Of a stretch of 64,000 nucleotides of DNA, positions 61,537-64,000 are shown piece after piece. The translations under genes and the position numbers were made by a program. The first letter of the stretch is position 1. Every line of letters begins with the position of its first letter. This stretch comes from UBA1479 sp002706405 (GTDB lineage: Bacteria; Pseudomonadota; Alphaproteobacteria; Rhodospirillales; Casp-alpha2): contig CAXATO010000003.1 in assembly GCA_963972255.1 (NCBI GenBank), forward strand, positions 1 to 64,000, read 5' to 3'. The notes beneath the pieces were generated by a model. The model worked only from the letters and a program-made list of their open reading frames with translations. It was not told where the DNA came from and did no database searches.

Positions 61537-62745
61537 ATGACCGATCTGGAATTCGCGGCCCGCATGGACCGCATCGAAACCTCGCCCTCCGCCGTGATGA
61601 CGCAGCGCGCCCGCGAAATGAAGGAAGCGGGGCGGGACATTATTTCCCTGTCCTCGGGCCAGCCCGATTTTCCGACCCCCGACCATGTGATGGAGGCGGC
61701 GATCCGGGCCATGCGCGAGGGCCAGACGACCTATACCCCCATCGCCGGGACCAACGCGCTGAAGGACGCCATCATCGCCAAGTTCAAGCGCGAGAACGGC
61801 CTGGACTACACGCGCGACCACATCATCGTCGGCAACGGCGCCAAGCAGGTGATCTTCAACGCCTTCACCGCCGGGACCGACGACGGGGACGAGGTCATCC
61901 TGCCGGCCCCCTATTACGTGGCCTATATCGACATGATCAAGTTCGCGGGCGGTGTGCCGGTCATCGTGCCCTGCCCGGAAGAGCAGGATTTCAAGCTGAC
62001 GCCGGACCAATTACGCAAGGCGATCACGCCGAAGACGCGCTGGCTCTTGCTCAACTCGCCCAACAATCCGACGGGGGCGGTTTACGAAGAGGCCGATCTG
62101 CGCGCCCTGGCCGATGTGCTGCTGGAATACCCCCGGGTCGGCATCATCGCCGACGACATCTACGAGCATATCGCCTTTGACGGCCTGAAATTCGCGACCA
62201 TCGCCAAGGTGGAGCCGAAGCTGTTCGACCGCACGGTGACCGTCAACGGCGTGTCGAAAGCCTTCGCCATGACAGGTTGGCGCATCGGTTATGCCGGGGC
62301 CCATCCGTCCCTGGTCAAACAGATGATCAAACTGCAGTCCCTGGTCACGGTGGGCGCGTCCTCTGTCAGCCAGGCCGCCGCCGTGGAAGCGCTCAACGGG
62401 CCGCAGGACTATGTCGCCGAGCGCTCCAAATCCTTCGAGGAGCGCCGCGATCTGGTCGTCTCCATGCTCAACCAGGCACCGGGCATTTCCTGCCCCGTGC
62501 CCAAGGGCGCGTTCTACGTCTATCCGAGCTGCGCTGGCGTCATCGGCAAGACGACGCCGTCGGGCCAGGTCATCGAAACCGACCGGGATTTCGTCATGTA
62601 CCTGCTCGAAACGGAAGGGGTCGCCACGGTCCACGGCGGGGCCTATGGCGTGTCGCCCTATTTCCGCATTTCCTACGCGGCGGCGGTCGAGGAACTGACC
62701 CAGGCCTGCGAGCGCATCCAGCGCGCCTGCGCCGCCCTGCGCTGA
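61537..62745 (+). CDS. Class I pyridoxal-phosphate aminotransferase (aspartate aminotransferase-like)
   Basis: A 402-residue fold-type I PLP enzyme. Landmarks are SLSSGQPDFPTPDHVMEAAI, NSPNNPTGAVY, the aspartate of the PLP site in IADDIYEHI, and the Schiff-base lysine in NGVSKAFAMTGWRIGYAG. The terminal Arg-binding segment is FRISYAA. It most likely transaminates aspartate or a related dicarboxylic or aromatic amino acid. It abuts the convergent gene at 62746. Confidence 0.93.
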   Translation: MTDLEFAARMDRIETSPSAVMTQRAREMKEAGRDIISLSSGQPDFPTPDHVMEAAIRAMREGQTTYTPIAGTNALKDAIIAKFKRENGLDYTRDHIIVGNGAKQVIFNAFTAGTDDGDEVILPAPYYVAYIDMIKFAGGVPVIVPCPEEQDFKLTPDQLRKAITPKTRWLLLNSPNNPTGAVYEEADLRALADVLLEYPRVGIIADDIYEHIAFDGLKFATIAKVEPKLFDRTVTVNGVSKAFAMTGWRIGYAGAHPSLVKQMIKLQSLVTVGASSVSQAAAVEALNGPQDYVAERSKSFEERRDLVVSMLNQAPGISCPVPKGAFYVYPSCAGVIGKTTPSGQVIETDRDFVMYLLETEGVATVHGGAYGVSPYFRISYAAAVEELTQACERIQRACAALR

Positions 62746-63063
62746 TCACAGATCGTCCCGATCCGGGCCGCCGGGAATGCCGGCTTCCTGGTCGATCGGC
62801 AGAGTGATGACGTCGCCGTCATCATCGATCAATTCCAGTTCCTGGAACGCTAAAAGTTGCTCGGTAATCCAGAGCGCCAGCGCCATGGCCTGCCGCCCGT
62901 CGACGCCGAATATGGGGTTGCCGTGGAATGGCATGATCGGGCAGTGGATGACGCAGCCGTAGCCGCCATCCCCATGCTTTTCCGGTGCGGCGACATCCAA
63001 TTTGAATGGCTCGGTCGTGCCGTCCTTGGCCCGCGTGCGGGCGCGAAAATGATAAGCCTTCAT
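62746..63063 (-). CDS. Conserved hypothetical protein (possible DUF6968-like)
   Basis: A 105-residue soluble protein. The middle reads YGCVIHCPIMPFHGNPIFGV, then DGRQAMALALWITEQLLAF, the pattern of a small alpha/beta domain in which a Gly-Val-Asp loop leads into an Ala/Leu helix. This resembles DUF6968 proteins, but the assignment is from memory and weak. The C-terminus is acidic. It is convergent with the aminotransferase, with no gap. Confidence 0.6.
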   Translation of the reverse strand: MKAYHFRARTRAKDGTTEPFKLDVAAPEKHGDGGYGCVIHCPIMPFHGNPIFGVDGRQAMALALWITEQLLAFQELELIDDDGDVITLPIDQEAGIPGGPDRDDL

Positions 63064-63173
63064 CCGCCGTCCCGATGCGTTGCGAAAAAGGATGAAATAT
63101 TGATTGTGATAACACGTTTTACGATATAAATATAAATATATTACTCGTTTTGATTTAAGCGCGAGGCCGCGCC

Positions 63174-64000
63174 ATGACCTATGACTTCCACAAACTGAAG
63201 ACCGTTTCCGTCGCCAACGGCGAGATAACGCTGCGTATTCCGGAACGCTGGGGTGTATGGCCCGACGAAGACCGGCCTGGATTCTGGGGCTGTTATGAGA
63301 AAGAGGACGACGGCACCGAGCCCGATACGGGAACGCTGTGGATTCAAGTCGACCATTTCATCTGGGAAGATGATGGCGCCCCCTTGCCCCGAGCCATGGA
63401 CATGAAGCGTGAGGCGGAGGAAGCCGCAGCACGGCGAAAAGCGGCATCCGGGGAGCCGTTGTTGGAAAGTTCCATTACCCCGGTGGAGGGTGGATACCGT
63501 TGGCATCATGTCTATGACACGGAAGAAGGGGGCGAGGGCCTACGCTTCTGGTTCTCGCATTTTTACCTGAACCAAGGGGGGCATATGGCGGTGATCGCCA
63601 TGAACTTGGTCCTGACCCATGCGCAGATGGACGATTCCGAGTTCGTCGAGCTGCGGGAGATCATGGAGCGAGAGATTGGCGCCGCCTTTCTCGACCCTTT
63701 TCAGAGAGATGATGAGGAAGCGGTTGAGAATTTCCTGGGTCCCGTGCGCCGCTGTAATTTCGGCGACTGGATCAAGCTGACCTTGCCGGAAGCCATGTCC
63801 ATTCGTGTCGACGAGACATCGGCACCTTCCAACCCGCGCTGGTACTGCCGGCTGGCATCCGGTTCGTCGCATGCTGGCATGTTCGTTGAGGCTCGGACAT
63901 TGAAATTGCAGGACGAGGACGGTGACCCGGCCTTCCTGCGGCCGGACATGTATCAACGGGTCCTCGAAGATATCATCGGGGATGGGGGAAATGATCGCTA
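63174..64000 (+). CDS. Unrecognised acidic protein, C-terminus beyond the window
   Basis: At least 275 codons from ATG 63174; the frame is open at the right edge. It begins MTYDFHKLKTVSVANGEITL and is rich in Asp, Glu, Trp and Phe. Two similar modules are visible: LRIPERWGVWPDEDRPGFWG near residue 20 and LTLPEAMSIRVDETSAPSNP near residue 200. Each starts a beta-rich stretch of IxLxxP followed by an acidic loop, suggesting an internal duplication. No signal peptide or membrane helix is seen. It is preceded by an AT-rich promoter-like segment (63,100-63,150). Confidence 0.7.
   Translation, partial: MTYDFHKLKTVSVANGEITLRIPERWGVWPDEDRPGFWGCYEKEDDGTEPDTGTLWIQVDHFIWEDDGAPLPRAMDMKREAEEAAARRKAASGEPLLESSITPVEGGYRWHHVYDTEEGGEGLRFWFSHFYLNQGGHMAVIAMNLVLTHAQMDDSEFVELREIMEREIGAAFLDPFQRDDEEAVENFLGPVRRCNFGDWIKLTLPEAMSIRVDETSAPSNPRWYCRLASGSSHAGMFVEARTLKLQDEDGDPAFLRPDMYQRVLEDIIGDGGNDR

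Overview
The window is a GC-rich chromosomal segment of an alphaproteobacterium, most likely a Rhodospirillales-type organism. This is inferred from gene content: groES-groEL behind a CIRCE-like operator next to usg, DUF1488, a RamB/short-chain-acyl type XRE regulator, a complete leucine/isovalerate catabolic set and a urt-ure urea locus. No rRNA, tRNA, CRISPR array, transposase or integrase gene was recognised. Genes are densely packed on both strands. One gene (groEL) is cut at the left edge and one at the right edge.

Layout. 0-3.4 kb: groEL, groES, usg and an OPT-family transporter. 3.5-9.4 kb: a signalling block made of a lone receiver, a small two-helix membrane protein, a symporter-histidine kinase hybrid, a lone Hpt protein and an XRE regulator that carries a HisKA-like stretch. 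9.4-13.6 kb: a 26-residue membrane peptide with its own terminator, the tungstate transporter tupBCA and an HTH plus periplasmic-binding-domain regulator. 13.8-17.2 kb: a single-polypeptide restriction-modification enzyme. 17.2-21.7 kb: a TRIC-type channel, a run of very small genes, a cytoplasmic trypsin-like protease, an exported six-repeat cysteine protein and a GST. 21.7-25.8 kb: an orphan NMT1/THI5-like binding protein and two PAS histidine kinases, one broken by an 83-bp perfect tandem duplication. 25.9-32.1 kb: the leucine degradation genes mvaB, mccA, mccB and ivd.

32.2-38.8 kb: RidA, an FNR-class regulator, an IPMDH-like dehydrogenase, a GNAT-histone deacetylase fusion, an AhpD-like protein divergent from a TetR regulator, and a haloacid dehalogenase. 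38.9-41.8 kb: the copper nitrite reductase module nirK - dihaem cytochrome c - nirV, behind a perfect FNR/NNR-type box. 41.8-46.5 kb: an M81 peptidase, a TauD dioxygenase, a small accessory islet with a membrane protein that ends in the SSB tip sequence DDDIPF, and a methyltransferase. 46.6-49.7 kb: phosphonate biosynthesis (phosphonopyruvate decarboxylase and PEP mutase fused to a nucleotidyltransferase). 50-61 kb: a sigma-54 promoter followed by urtABCDE-ureDABCEFG. 61-64 kb: a SET-domain protein, an aminotransferase and two unrecognised genes.

Together the genes suggest a metabolically flexible organism. It imports and hydrolyses urea under nitrogen control, reduces nitrite when oxygen is low, oxidises branched-chain acyl groups, takes up tungstate for a W/Mo enzyme and makes a C-P compound. 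Points most worth a second look are the membrane protein with an SSB-like C-terminal tip, the tandem duplication that breaks a kinase and could revert, the acetyltransferase-deacetylase fusion, the HisKA-like stretch in the XRE regulator, and the 26-residue peptide gene.
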